Source: an uncultured Armatimonadota bacterium
Lineage (GTDB): Bacteria > Armatimonadota > Fimbriimonadia > Fimbriimonadales > Fimbriimonadaceae
DNA: 64,000 nt
Assembly (NCBI GenBank): GCA_903833215.1
Contig: CAILEM010000082.1
Coordinates: 46,975-110,974 of the forward strand
Direction: 5' to 3'
Made by a program: the position numbers and the translations under genes. Within the stretch, counting starts at the first letter, position 1. Each line of letters begins with the position of its first letter. Below the pieces are notes generated by a model. That model searched no databases. It saw only the letters and a list, made by a program, of their open reading frames with translations, and was not told the DNA's origin. This document shows positions 33,678-43,938 of this stretch, one piece after another.

Positions 33678-34163
33678 CTATAGCCGCCGATAAACCTCGT
33701 GAAGTTTGGTCTTCTGATTATCCAGAATCAGGTTCTGGCCGTCGTAGCTGAATTTGTATGTCTCCAAACCGCAGGCGGAAGAGATATTGATCGTGTGATC
33801 GCTCGGCTGGGTGTAGCGGAACGTCATCGGATACCCGCCTAATAGGGTGCCATCTCCCGTGCGCGTAACCGTCCAATTCTTCCCATCGCTTATCACCAGA
33901 GTTACGGCGAGATGAACGGCCTTCGGAAATGTCTTGGTAAAGACTTTGCCATTACGTACGGTTGACTGGTTGGAGGTCAAGATGAATGGCTTGCGTAGAT
34001 CCGGTCCATCTATCAAGACGAACTGCCCACCCTGGAACACCGCTTTTTGAGGTTCAGTCACAGGAGCCTTTTGGAATCCGACCAACATGATGGCGCTCAA
34101 AATGGCAGACATGGCAATAGGACGCTTCTTTCGGAAGACTTCGTTCGCCTTTCGCCAGTTCAA
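33678..34163 (-). CDS. Secreted or membrane-anchored protein of unknown function
   Basis: A 161-residue protein with a basic N-terminus followed by one hydrophobic segment (MSAILSAIMLVGF), probably a signal peptide. The remainder is beta-rich (FVLIDGPDLRKPFILTSNQSTVRN, VHLAVTLVISDGKNWTVTRTGDGTLLGGYPMTFRYTQ). No family was recognised. It is convergent with the GNAT toxin gene and upstream of it lies a 694-bp repeat-rich gap. Confidence 0.55.
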   Translation of the reverse strand: MNWRKANEVFRKKRPIAMSAILSAIMLVGFQKAPVTEPQKAVFQGGQFVLIDGPDLRKPFILTSNQSTVRNGKVFTKTFPKAVHLAVTLVISDGKNWTVTRTGDGTLLGGYPMTFRYTQPSDHTINISSACGLETYKFSYDGQNLILDNQKTKLHEVYRRL

Positions 34164-34857
34164 GCTGGTGTGCGTCGCGGTGGCGTGCCCTGGTCGATTT
34201 TTCGCGTTGAGTGGCAGGCGTTAGATGGCGGCGTTCAGGGTCCGGACGTTTTTACACCGGAGCGGACGGGGCGATGCCCCGACCGGAATGTGTCGCACCT
34301 TTGGCGCCCTGGAATTTGTTGGGCACGTATTCCAGGGCGATGTCCTTCGATTTTGGGGCGCACCTTTGGCGCTCTCGGAGGCGGACCTCGGACCAAACTT
34401 CATTCGTTGCGAGTTTCACCACTCGGCAGTGCTTGACGTTACGTTCTGAGCAGATTGAGTTCGTGCGTTCCGGAAACAATGGCGCCAGGGGCACGCAGAA
34501 CGGAGGCCATCCTCACCCTTCCCTCTCCTTCCATGATATGGAAAGAGAGGGCGACGCCTTACGATTACCACAGTTTCTCCAGTCGTCCGTTCAAACCAAT
34601 CGAGGTGTGGCAGGTTACGTGAGTCGCCACTGTGTACCGTTTAGTGAGACGGAGCGCAGTCTAAAAAACCGGCGCGGGCCCCGGGGTGTTTGTTGTGAAC
34701 CAGTGTCCTTTAAGGGCCCGCTTGCTTACTCGACGAGTCAGCTCGATTAATAGTGTCGCCCAGGCACGAAGAATCTGCGAGTCACGTTTATAGGGCCTCC
34801 ATTTCGGAGGTGCCCGTTCGGGGTCAGGGGTGTCGTGTAGCGTAATTGCCGCTCAGC
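34164..34857. repeat. Repeat-rich intergenic region
   Basis: No credible gene. It contains the hairpin GGACGGGGCGATGCCCCGACC (34264-34284), the motif tgtcgcacctttggcgc, and a further cacctttggcgc near 34360, all related to the repeats near 11137-11240. It also holds copy 2 of the 45-bp hairpin repeat (34507-34551), an inverted repeat GCGGGCCC/GGGCCCGC (34674-34681 and 34714-34721), and a short hairpin gggcctcc/ggaggtgccc at 34793-34815. ORFs in this stretch look repeat-derived. Confidence 0.7.
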
Positions 34858-35961
34858 TCACTTCACCTCTAGAACGGGATCACCAAGCACATTCATCATC
34901 GGCTCGATGCCGAGGCCGGGTGCTGTCGAGGCTTTCATGGTTCCGCTTTCGCGCTGGGGAGCTCCGGTGGCGAAGCTTACGGTGACGTAGCTATTGAAGT
35001 CGGTGCTGGTGAAACGGATGGACTCTTGGGTGCTGTGGGCGAGGTGGGCGATGGCCGCGGTGATGATGTCGCCACCCCAACTGTCTTCGATCGTCATTGC
35101 GATGCCCATTGAGGTGCAAAGGTCTCGGACCTGACGGGCTTTGGTGATGCCACCTAATTTGCTGATCTTGATGTTCACGACATCCATCGCAAGGTCGCGT
35201 TGGGCGCGGAGGAGCATTTCTAGGGAGTCGATATTCTCGTCAAGGACAAACGGGTGGTTGGTATGACGCCTAACGGAAAGACACTCTTCGTAGGTCCGAC
35301 ATGGCTGCTCGATGTAAACGTCGACGTCCTGGACGGCTCGCACAACTCGCATCGCTTCGTGAAGCATCCAACCGGTGTTCGCGTCAGCGACCAAACGATC
35401 TCCTGTCTGAAGCTTCGCAGCGACGGCGTGGATGCGTTGAATATCGACATCAGGATCGCCGCCGACTTTAAGTTGGAACCGGCGATAGCCCTCGGCACGA
35501 TACCCAGCCACTTTGCCCGCCATATCCTCGGGCGACTCTTGAGAGATCGCACGGTACAAAGTGATATCGTCACCGAAGCGCCCCCCCAGCAACGTACAGA
35601 CAGGTTGGCCACAGGTCTTCCCCAAAATGTCCCAACAGGCCATGTCGATTCCCGACTTGACGTAGTTGTGACCAAGAAGGGCCGAATCCATTCGGGCATT
35701 CAACACTCCGATTTCGCAGGCGTCGTAGCCAATCAGGTGGGGTCCCAGTTCCTTCAAACCCGCGCGAACTCCGTCGGCGTAGGCAGGCAGGTAGAACGGG
35801 CCAAGGGGACAGACTTCTCCCCAACCGGTGATACCTTCGGTTGTTTCGACTTCAATCACCGTGCTGTCGAACACGCTGACTGACTTCCCTCCCGACCATT
35901 TGTAGCTGCCTTCGTGGAGCGGAAGCTCGACTCGATATGCCCGAATTGCACTGATTCCCAT
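34858..35961 (-). CDS. Enolase-superfamily dehydratase, cis-3-hydroxy-L-proline dehydratase-like
   Basis: A 367-residue member of the mandelate racemase/muconate lactonizing branch of the enolase superfamily. The N-terminal block [20 protein letters not shown] is characteristic of cis-3-hydroxy-L-proline dehydratases. Barrel ligands are visible in VADANTGW (Asp), YIEQPC (Glu) and LDENID (Asp/Glu), with catalytic lysines in FQLKVGG and NIKISKLGG. Such enzymes remove water from hydroxyproline to give a pyrroline carboxylate. The exact substrate is an inference from motif resemblance. It is divergent from the GH95 gene and alone on its strand. Confidence 0.75.
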   Translation of the reverse strand: MGISAIRAYRVELPLHEGSYKWSGGKSVSVFDSTVIEVETTEGITGWGEVCPLGPFYLPAYADGVRAGLKELGPHLIGYDACEIGVLNARMDSALLGHNYVKSGIDMACWDILGKTCGQPVCTLLGGRFGDDITLYRAISQESPEDMAGKVAGYRAEGYRRFQLKVGGDPDVDIQRIHAVAAKLQTGDRLVADANTGWMLHEAMRVVRAVQDVDVYIEQPCRTYEECLSVRRHTNHPFVLDENIDSLEMLLRAQRDLAMDVVNIKISKLGGITKARQVRDLCTSMGIAMTIEDSWGGDIITAAIAHLAHSTQESIRFTSTDFNSYVTVSFATGAPQRESGTMKASTAPGLGIEPMMNVLGDPVLEVK

Positions 35962-36062
35962 CTAGGCTCCATCTTAACCGAATGAGAGGTCGAACAACAT
36001 CCTTGGGAAACCAAATCGAAGGGCTACCGCGGAATGCTTTATCGTGCTAGCCTTTCGTACCA

Positions 36063-38522
36063 ATGCACTTACTGTGCCTACTTCTGCTCGGGCTTTGCGC
36101 TCCCTTTTCCGCGTCTTCAACGCTCGGAAACGTCCACACACCAACCCTCGTGAAAAGAAACGTCCCTGATCCATCTACTTACCTTTGGTTTGATGCGCCC
36201 GCTACGAAGTGGGATGAAGCTTTGCCGGTCGGCAACGGTCGCCTCGGTGCCATGGTCTTTGGAGGCGTCGCCGAAGAGCGCATTCAACTGAATGAGAATA
36301 CTTATTGGACGGGTGGCCCCTATTCCACCGTTGTAAAGGGTGGCCACAAAGCTCTCCCCGAGATCCAGAAACTCGTGTTTGAAGGCAAGTATCTCGACGC
36401 CCATAACCTCTTTGGTCGCAAATTGATGGGCTATCCGGTGGAGCAGCAGAAGTATCAGAGCCTGGCAAACCTACACCTGTTCATGTCGCACGGATCTCAC
36501 GCTACCGACTACGTTCGGGATCTGGACCTACATGAGGGAGTCTCTTCGGTGAAGTACACGATCGACGGCGTTCGCTACACGCGAGAGATCTTCGCGTCCG
36601 CCCCCGATCAAGTCATCGTTGTTAGGGTGTCCGCGGACAAACCAAAGGCGGTGAGCTTTACCGCCAACCTGCGCGGTGTACGGAATCAAGACCACTCCAA
36701 CTACGGAACTGACTACTTTCACATGGATGCGGTTGGCAACGATGGTCTTGCCGTCACTGCCAAGTCAGCCGACTATCTGGGTGTGCCCGGAAAACTGAAA
36801 GCAGAGGCTCGTGTAAAGGCAATCACGGAAGGCGGAATGGTTCACACCACCGGCACCGACCTCGTCGTGGAGAACGCAGATGCGGTTACCTTGATCTTCA
36901 CCGCCGCCACAAACTTTGTCAACTACAAAGATGTCAGTGCCAACGAGCACGTGCGAGTAGAGAGCGTTTTATCTCATATCAAGTCCAAATCCTATACAGA
37001 TCTTCTTAACACTGCCGTTGCGGATTACAAAGGCCTCTTCGACCGCACGATGCTCTACCTTCCCAAAGGTGCAAATTGCGGCTTGCCCATACCACAACGC
37101 AAAGAGAAGAGCCAGACCGCGCCGGACCCAAGCTTGGCCGCCCTCGTCTACAACTTTGGGCGCTATATCCTCATCTCGTCGTCGAGGCCCGGCAATCAAC
37201 CCGCAAACCTCCAGGGAATTTGGAACGACGACATGAATCCCATGTGGGATTCGAAGTACACGACCAACATCAACACGGAAATGAACTATTGGCCCGCCGA
37301 AGCAGCTAACCTTGGCGAACTCACGGAGCCGCTTTTCCGATTGATCCGCGAGGTGTCCGATCAAGGCGCTCAAGTTGCGAAAGAGAACTATGGCGCAAGC
37401 GGCTGGGTGTTCCATCAAAACACAGACCTATGGCGAGTGGCGGCACCGATGGATGGCCCGAGTTGGGGCACGTTCACGGTCGGCGGCGCATGGCTCTGCA
37501 CGCATCTTTGGGAACACTACGAATACACCCGTGACAAGAAATTCCTCAAAGAGTGCTTCCCCCTGCTCGAGGGTTCCGTTCATTTCTTCCTCGACTACTT
37601 AGTGAAGCATCCCAACGGAAAATGGCTGGTCACCAATCCATCGACTTCGCCCGAGAACTTCCCTGCGGGAGGTGGAAACAAACCTTTCTTCGATGAAGTG
37701 ACGGGAAGCATGCAGCCGGGGACCACGATCTGCGCGGGGTCGGCGATTGACATGGAGATCCTCCACGATCTTTTTGGTTACTACCTCCAAGCAGCCGAGG
37801 TCCTCGACGTTCATTCACCGCTCATCGAACGGACGACGAAGGCGAGAGCGCTGCTCGTTCCTCCTCAAATTGGGTCCGACGGTTCCCTTCAAGAATGGGC
37901 AGACGACTGGAAGTCTCTGGAGAAGAACCATCGCCACTTCTCGCACTTATACGGCCTCTATCCGGGCCGAGTGCTGTGGGACAAGAAGACGCCCGAGCTG
38001 ATTGAAGCTTACAAGAAGGTCCTTGAAGAGCGAGGCGATGGCGGCATGGGCTTTTCGATGGCGTGGAAGATGGCGCTGTGGGCAAGGCTTGGTGACGGTG
38101 AGCGCGCAAATAAAGTTCTCGGCAACTACCTCAAAGACCAGAACTGCGCTCAGCTCTTCGCCCGATGCGGAAGGGCGATGCAGGTCGATGGAACTCTCGG
38201 CGCCACCGCTGCGATAAGCGAGATGCTCGTCCAATCTCATGCCGGATATATCCATCTGCTGCCAGCGGTTCCCAAAACCTGGGAGGTAGGAGAGTTCAAA
38301 GGCGTTCGTGCTCGGGGAGGATTTGAGCTTGGCCTCGCGTGGAACAAGGATGGACTCGTGGAAGCGACCGTTCAATCAAACGCGGGTGAAGTCTGTCGAT
38401 TGAAAATCGGTCACCGCGTTCAGATATGGAACGGCCGGCAGGTTGCCACGAAAACCCTTTCAGACGGCACCATCGAATTTCCCACTCAGAGGGGAGTCAC
38501 GTACTCGGTACGGCGGCTATAA
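36063..38522 (+). CDS. GH95 alpha-L-fucosidase
   Basis: An 819-residue secreted inverting 1,2-alpha-L-fucosidase-type enzyme. A signal peptide occupies residues 1 to about 18. The N-terminal domain has LWFDAPATKWDEALPVGNGRLGAMVFGG, split here by family motif, then ERIQLNENTYWTGGPY. The helical barrel carries NINTEMNYWPAEAANL, which holds the paired Asn residues that assist catalysis, NPSTSPEN with the catalytic acid region, and WADDWKSLEKNHRHFSHLYGLYPG. Length matches the family. The DPP-IV gene starts 3 bp after its stop, so they are co-transcribed. Confidence 0.92.
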   Translation: MHLLCLLLLGLCAPFSASSTLGNVHTPTLVKRNVPDPSTYLWFDAPATKWDEALPVGNGRLGAMVFGGVAEERIQLNENTYWTGGPYSTVVKGGHKALPEIQKLVFEGKYLDAHNLFGRKLMGYPVEQQKYQSLANLHLFMSHGSHATDYVRDLDLHEGVSSVKYTIDGVRYTREIFASAPDQVIVVRVSADKPKAVSFTANLRGVRNQDHSNYGTDYFHMDAVGNDGLAVTAKSADYLGVPGKLKAEARVKAITEGGMVHTTGTDLVVENADAVTLIFTAATNFVNYKDVSANEHVRVESVLSHIKSKSYTDLLNTAVADYKGLFDRTMLYLPKGANCGLPIPQRKEKSQTAPDPSLAALVYNFGRYILISSSRPGNQPANLQGIWNDDMNPMWDSKYTTNINTEMNYWPAEAANLGELTEPLFRLIREVSDQGAQVAKENYGASGWVFHQNTDLWRVAAPMDGPSWGTFTVGGAWLCTHLWEHYEYTRDKKFLKECFPLLEGSVHFFLDYLVKHPNGKWLVTNPSTSPENFPAGGGNKPFFDEVTGSMQPGTTICAGSAIDMEILHDLFGYYLQAAEVLDVHSPLIERTTKARALLVPPQIGSDGSLQEWADDWKSLEKNHRHFSHLYGLYPGRVLWDKKTPELIEAYKKVLEERGDGGMGFSMAWKMALWARLGDGERANKVLGNYLKDQNCAQLFARCGRAMQVDGTLGATAAISEMLVQSHAGYIHLLPAVPKTWEVGEFKGVRARGGFELGLAWNKDGLVEATVQSNAGEVCRLKIGHRVQIWNGRQVATKTLSDGTIEFPTQRGVTYSVRRL

Positions 38523-38525
38523 ACC

Positions 38526-40778
38526 ATGATCAAGTACCTCACCGCCTTTGCTTCCCTTCTCGTGTTTGCTCCTAGCATCCTCACAACGACTTCGAAACCC
38601 ATGGCAACCAAGCAAGACACCTCGCCGGAACTCACGCTCGAGAACATCTACTCCAAGTCCGCTTTCCAACAAAAGGGCACAGGCCCGGTGCGATGGATGA
38701 AGGACAACAAGAGCTATTCGGCCGTGGAAGACACGAAGGGCGGAAAGGGCCAGGAGATCGTCCGATATGATGCGGCAACCGGTACACGAACCATTCTCGT
38801 CGCGGCGAGCCAACTCATACCAGCGAGGGCGACAAAGGCGCTGGAAGTTGCCAACTACGAGTGGTCGCCAGATAACTCCAAGCTGCTGATCTTCTCCAAC
38901 ACCAAAAAGGTTTGGCGCTACAACACTCGGGGTGACTATTGGGTTCTCAACCTCAAGACGGGCAAGCTGAGCCAACTTGGAAAATCGCTGGAAGAGAGCA
39001 CGCTCATGTTCGCCAAGTTTTCACCCGAAGGTAACCGTGTGGCTTACGTCAGCAAGCAGAACATCTACGTCGAGCAGGTTGCCTCCGGCAAGATCACCAA
39101 GCTGACGAGTGATGGCGGGAAGAACATCATCAACGGCACCTTCGATTGGGTTTACGAAGAGGAGCTCGACTGCCGTGATGGTTTTCGCTGGAGCCCAGAT
39201 GGGGAAACGATCGCGTTCTGGCGATCGGACACCAAGGACATCGGGACGTTCTATCTGATCGACAACGTGTCCGATATCTACTCGAAGCCAATCGCCTTGC
39301 CCTATCCCAAGGTTGGTACCAAGCTCTCGGTGGTCAAGGTCGGCGTTATTTCATCAAAGGGCGGCAAGCCGCAATGGTTTGAGATTCCCGGCGACCCCGC
39401 GAATAACTATTTGGCAAGGATGGAATTCATTCCGAAGTCCAACGAATTGATGATTCAGCAGCTCAACCGGCTGCAGAACACCAACAAAGTCTGGATTGCC
39501 AACGCCAAGACACTGGCACTAAAAACGATTCTGGTCGAGAAGGACAAAGCGTTTCTGGATATCGACGACAACATTCGATGGTTGGATAACGAGAAGTGGT
39601 TCACATGGACCAGCGAACGAGACGGCTGGCGGCATTTGTATCGCGTATCTCGCGATGGGAAGAAGGTTGTGCCGGTGACTCACGGAGACTTCGACGTCGT
39701 TGAAATCACCTGCATCGACCCTGAGAGCGGCTACGTGTACTACATCGCGTCGCCAGATAACTTTACGGAGCGGTACCTCCACCGCAGTCGCCTCGATGGA
39801 ACGGGAGCAGGCGAGCGCGTAACTCCAGCGGGATTACCAGGGCAGCATTCCTATCAAATGTCGGGCGACGGTCGGTGGGCTATTCATACCTACAACAACT
39901 CCGTGACTCCCGATCGAATCTCGGTTCTGCACGTCGCCGACCACAAGGAAGCGAAGGTGCTACAAGACAACCAGGACCTCCGTGAGAAGCTGGCAAAGCT
40001 TAACTTGCGCCCCAAGGAGTTCTTCAAAGTCGATATCGGCGAAGACAAGCTCGACGCCTATATGATCAAGCCAATCGACTTCGACGCCACCAAGAAGTAT
40101 CCGATCCTGTTCTATATCTATGGGGAGCCTGCAGGCTCAACGGTGCAAAACAGTTGGGATGGCGGCGAGGGGCTGTGGCATCAGTATCTCGCTCAGAAGG
40201 GAACGATCGTCGTGAGCATCGACAACCGAGGCACGGCAACCCCACGCGGTCGTGACTGGCGCAAATCGATCTATCGGCAAATCGGCATTTTGGCGACAGA
40301 GGACCAGGCAAAGGCGGCTGGGCAAATATTCCGAATGTTCCCATTTATCGACTCCTCCCGGGTTGGAATGTGGGGTTGGAGTGGCGGCGGACAGATGACT
40401 CTGAACTGCATGTTCCGACATCCCGAGATCTACAAGACCGGACTTGCGGTTTCGTTTGTGTCCGACCAAAAGCTGTACGATGCCACCTATCAGGAGCGGT
40501 ATATGGGTCTTCTCTCCAACAATGCCAAGGGCTACAAGGATGGTTCGCCGATCACGTACGCCAAGAACTTGCAGGGCAAGTTGATGATCATCCACGGAAC
40601 TGGAGACGACAACGTTCACTATCAGAGTTTCGAGATGCTGGTGAATGAATTGATTCGCCACAACAAGCTGTTCTCAATGATGTCGTATCCGATGCGGTCA
40701 CACGGCATCAATGAGGGCGAGAACACGTCGCTTCACCTCCGCCGTACGATGGAGAAATTTTGGAAGGAAAACCTTTAG
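38526..40778 (+). CDS. Dipeptidyl-peptidase IV-type S9 peptidase
   Basis: A 750-residue secreted serine peptidase with an N-terminal eight-bladed propeller and a C-terminal alpha/beta hydrolase. The nucleophile is Ser619 in GWSGGG, the acid lies in HGTGDDNVH, and the histidine in RSHGIN. FDWVYEEEL near residue 215 is the glutamate pair that binds the substrate amino terminus in DPP-IV enzymes. It should release X-Pro dipeptides outside the cytoplasm. It follows the GH95 gene directly and precedes a GH78 gene by 48 bp. Confidence 0.9.
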   Translation: MIKYLTAFASLLVFAPSILTTTSKPMATKQDTSPELTLENIYSKSAFQQKGTGPVRWMKDNKSYSAVEDTKGGKGQEIVRYDAATGTRTILVAASQLIPARATKALEVANYEWSPDNSKLLIFSNTKKVWRYNTRGDYWVLNLKTGKLSQLGKSLEESTLMFAKFSPEGNRVAYVSKQNIYVEQVASGKITKLTSDGGKNIINGTFDWVYEEELDCRDGFRWSPDGETIAFWRSDTKDIGTFYLIDNVSDIYSKPIALPYPKVGTKLSVVKVGVISSKGGKPQWFEIPGDPANNYLARMEFIPKSNELMIQQLNRLQNTNKVWIANAKTLALKTILVEKDKAFLDIDDNIRWLDNEKWFTWTSERDGWRHLYRVSRDGKKVVPVTHGDFDVVEITCIDPESGYVYYIASPDNFTERYLHRSRLDGTGAGERVTPAGLPGQHSYQMSGDGRWAIHTYNNSVTPDRISVLHVADHKEAKVLQDNQDLREKLAKLNLRPKEFFKVDIGEDKLDAYMIKPIDFDATKKYPILFYIYGEPAGSTVQNSWDGGEGLWHQYLAQKGTIVVSIDNRGTATPRGRDWRKSIYRQIGILATEDQAKAAGQIFRMFPFIDSSRVGMWGWSGGGQMTLNCMFRHPEIYKTGLAVSFVSDQKLYDATYQERYMGLLSNNAKGYKDGSPITYAKNLQGKLMIIHGTGDDNVHYQSFEMLVNELIRHNKLFSMMSYPMRSHGINEGENTSLHLRRTMEKFWKENL

Positions 40779-40826
40779 GGGGTGCATTTGATTGTCTGCA
40801 ATGCAGATTTCGGATAGAGTTGTCGA

Positions 40827-43571
40827 ATGCGGTTTGGCCCATGCTTTGCGATCCTGCTTTTCACCTCTGCCTGGTCTTCCACGACGCCTAAACTCGCGAT
40901 GACGGCCCATGGTTTGCGGTGTGAATATCGACAGGATCCCTTGGGGGTCGACGCAAGTCATCCACGGTTGAGTTGGACGCTTCAGGCTTCGACCGGACAG
41001 CGAGACGCGACCCAAACCGCCTACCGTATCTTGGTTTCGAGTTCGCTAACCCTGCTCCGCCAGAACCGTGGCGATCTCTGGGATAGCGGGACGATTGCGA
41101 GTGCGAGCCAGAACAACATCGCCTATGGGGGTGCCCTACTCAAGTCTGGACAAATCTGTTTTTGGAAAGTGCGTATCACTTCCCATGGGCAGAAACCAAG
41201 TTGGAGCCAGCCAGCACGTTGGGAGATGGGATTGCTTCACGCCTCGGATTGGGCGGGCAAATGGATCAACGACGGGAAGAAGAGCCCAACCAAGGAAGAG
41301 GATTTTTACCTGCCGGACCCGGCCCCCCTGTTCCGAAAAGAGTTCGCAATCCATGGCCCAGTCAGGAGTGCCCGACTCTATATCACGGGGCTGGGATATT
41401 ACGAGGCATCGCTGAATGGCTCGCGTGTCGGCGACCACGTTCTCGATCCTGGTTGGACGAAGTTCGACAAGCGGACGTTCTACAGCGTTTACGATGTCAC
41501 CCGTCAGTTGAGTCGGGGCAAGAACTGCCTTGGCGTGATGCTTGGTAACGGTTGGTACAACCCGCTTCCGTTGAAACTGTTCGCCTCGTTCAATCTGCGG
41601 GAGCATCTCGCCATCGGCCGTCCTCGTCTGATCGCACAACTGAAGGTTGAGTACCGCGATGGGTCGGTCCAGACGATCGCTTCCGACCAAACGTGGAAAG
41701 TCAGCGAGGGTCCGATTGTCCAAAACAATACCTACCTCGGCGAAGTTTACGATGCTCGGAAGGAGCAATTGGGCTGGGGTCGGCCGGGTTTCAAGGATTC
41801 CCATTGGCGTTCACCTTCGATTGCCAAAGAGAAAATCGGCCCACTCATAGCCCAGCCCCAACCACCGATTCGGGTCACTTCTCATTGGAACGCGGTGAAG
41901 GTCACCGAGCCGAAAGCCGGGGTCTTCGTTTACGACTGCGGAACCAACTTCGCCGGTTGGGCCAGCTTGAAAATGGATCTACCAAGGGGCACTGAGGTGC
42001 ACATTCGGTATGGAGAGCTTTTGCATCCTGACGGCTCTCTCAACCCGATGACGAGCGTTGCCGGCCAGATTAAGGGTTATCGACAGGGAACAAAAATCAG
42101 TGGTGGCGGACCAGGTGCGCCGGAAATCGCGTGGCAAAGCGACACGTTCATCGCACGAGGCGGTCCTGAGACTTACGCGCCGAAGTTCACTTTTCACGGA
42201 TTCCGCTATCTTGAAGTCACAGGGCTGACGGAAGCCTTACCCCTAGAATCAGTGACGGCAATGCGACTCAACTGTGATGTCGAAGATGCCGGTTCCTTTG
42301 AGTGCTCCAATCCGTTGCTCAACCAAATCCAAGATATGTGCCGCCGGACGTTCAAGTCGAATATCTTTAGCGTCCAGTCGGACTGTCCGCACCGTGAGCG
42401 GCTCGGCTACGGAGGCGACATTGTTGCGACGAGCGAAGCGCTGATGAGCAACTTCAATATGACCGGCTTCTATGAGAAGGTGGTTCGAGATTGGTCTGAC
42501 TCTGCGTTGCCGGATGGGATGTTCACCGACACTGCGCCATTCATGGGCATCCAGTATTGCGGCGTCATTTGGGCGATGGCTCACCCGCTTCTTATCGACC
42601 AGTTGCACCGCTACTACGGCGACTCAATGATTGGCGAGGAGGAGTATGCGGCAGCAAAACGCTGGCTATTGCTTGTCGAGAAGCAGTACCCGACCGGAAT
42701 CGTGACCGACGGTTTGAGTGACCACGAGGCGCTGGTTCAGAATCCTTCGCCGGAGATGGTGACTCCGATGTTCTATCAATCGACCATGCTGCTTGCGGCG
42801 CAGGCGGATCGATTAGGTCGAAAGGCAGACATGGCTCACTTCTATGCCCTAGCCAAAAAGATTCGGGCCGCCTACCAGGCAAAGTTCATTGATATTACAA
42901 CGGGCAAAGTCGGGACAGGAAGTCAAGCGAACCAGGCGATTGGCTTGGTTACCGACATCGTTCCCGAAGCCGCTCGATCCAAGGTATTGGATTATCTGGT
43001 GCACGACATCGACGCCCACAAAGGCCACCTCACCACAGGCATTCTCGGAACGAAGTTCATGCTTGAAGTCCTGTCGCGTGAGGGACATGGCGATCTCGCC
43101 TACAAGATCGTCACCCAACCCTACTTCCCCGGTTGGGGTTGGATGTTGAAGAACGGAGCGACGACGCTTTGGGAGCATTGGGCATTCAGCGACAATACGT
43201 TCTCGCATAACCATCCCATGTTCGGCTCGGTCAGCCAGTGGATGATGCATTGGCTCGGAGGTATTCAGCCCGCGCCTGACGCCGTCGGATTCGACCATAT
43301 CGTGATCCGTGCCCAAACCCCCAAGGGTCTCGATTGGGTGCAGTCCAGCTACCAAAGCATCCGAGGCAAGATCGTGAGCAACTGGTCACGCCACGGCAAA
43401 AAGATCCACCTTGAATTTGATGTCCCGGCCAATACCCGCGCTCAAATCTACCTACCGACGACGTCGCTAGCTGGTTTGGCGGCGGGTCGTGTTGTAGGCA
43501 ATTCGGTGATGATGACGGTCGGCTCCGGCCATTACGAGTTTGCCGTGACATCCGAACCGCCCCCAAAGTGA
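40827..43571 (+). CDS. GH78 alpha-L-rhamnosidase
   Basis: A 914-residue secreted rhamnosidase. After a signal peptide comes the classical N-terminal block (LRCEYRQDPLGVDASHPRLSW). Beta-sandwich domains (ARLYITGLGYYEASLNGSRV, GVMLGNGWY) lead to the (alpha/alpha)6 barrel with QSDCPHRERLGYGGDI, which carries the general acid, GLSDHEAL, and TTLWEHW with the general base region. Length and order are typical. With GH95, GH29 and the GH36-like enzyme it points to use of rhamnose- and fucose-rich plant or algal glycans. Confidence 0.93.
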   Translation: MRFGPCFAILLFTSAWSSTTPKLAMTAHGLRCEYRQDPLGVDASHPRLSWTLQASTGQRDATQTAYRILVSSSLTLLRQNRGDLWDSGTIASASQNNIAYGGALLKSGQICFWKVRITSHGQKPSWSQPARWEMGLLHASDWAGKWINDGKKSPTKEEDFYLPDPAPLFRKEFAIHGPVRSARLYITGLGYYEASLNGSRVGDHVLDPGWTKFDKRTFYSVYDVTRQLSRGKNCLGVMLGNGWYNPLPLKLFASFNLREHLAIGRPRLIAQLKVEYRDGSVQTIASDQTWKVSEGPIVQNNTYLGEVYDARKEQLGWGRPGFKDSHWRSPSIAKEKIGPLIAQPQPPIRVTSHWNAVKVTEPKAGVFVYDCGTNFAGWASLKMDLPRGTEVHIRYGELLHPDGSLNPMTSVAGQIKGYRQGTKISGGGPGAPEIAWQSDTFIARGGPETYAPKFTFHGFRYLEVTGLTEALPLESVTAMRLNCDVEDAGSFECSNPLLNQIQDMCRRTFKSNIFSVQSDCPHRERLGYGGDIVATSEALMSNFNMTGFYEKVVRDWSDSALPDGMFTDTAPFMGIQYCGVIWAMAHPLLIDQLHRYYGDSMIGEEEYAAAKRWLLLVEKQYPTGIVTDGLSDHEALVQNPSPEMVTPMFYQSTMLLAAQADRLGRKADMAHFYALAKKIRAAYQAKFIDITTGKVGTGSQANQAIGLVTDIVPEAARSKVLDYLVHDIDAHKGHLTTGILGTKFMLEVLSREGHGDLAYKIVTQPYFPGWGWMLKNGATTLWEHWAFSDNTFSHNHPMFGSVSQWMMHWLGGIQPAPDAVGFDHIVIRAQTPKGLDWVQSSYQSIRGKIVSNWSRHGKKIHLEFDVPANTRAQIYLPTTSLAGLAAGRVVGNSVMMTVGSGHYEFAVTSEPPPK

Positions 43572-43582
43572 AGACAAAAAAC

Positions 43583-43905
43583 CTCAATCACCAACCAGCC
43601 CCGTAGACGCGGTGATCGTACCGACGTCCCGAACGATGAATGACACCTTGCCTGGGGGAATTCCAGGATCGGATACGTCGGGATGATCCCCGAATCCGCA
43701 GCCGCCTCCTACCCCGTAGACGTCTCAGTGGCGTCATCCGGAACGAACGGAGTCACACTGCTTACGTTGAACGCGATATCAATCCGTACGGCTACTGAGA
43801 CGCCACGGAGACGTCGACTACGGGGCTGGTTGGTGGTTGAGATTTTCGATCACATTCATTCGGCCGTTCGTCGGTACGATCACCGCCGACTACGTGGCTG
43901 GGCAA
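43583..43905. repeat. Dispersed inverted-repeat element, copy 2 (gap 43572-43938)
   Basis: The outer arms ctcaatcaccaaccagcccc (continuing gtag; 43583-43606) and the reverse complement at 43818-43841 match at 23 of 24 positions. Inner words ggtgatcgtaccgacg and gtcggtacgatcaccgccgactac are mirrored and shared with the element at 4556-4774. It contains no gene. Confidence 0.75.
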
Positions 43906-43938
43906 TTACTATTGGTTTGGGGTTGATCCCCGCTCAGG

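Noticed and set aside
34211..34750. 179-residue ORF on the plus strand
   Set aside because: It crosses several dispersed hairpin repeats and has no domain; composition is that of repeat DNA.
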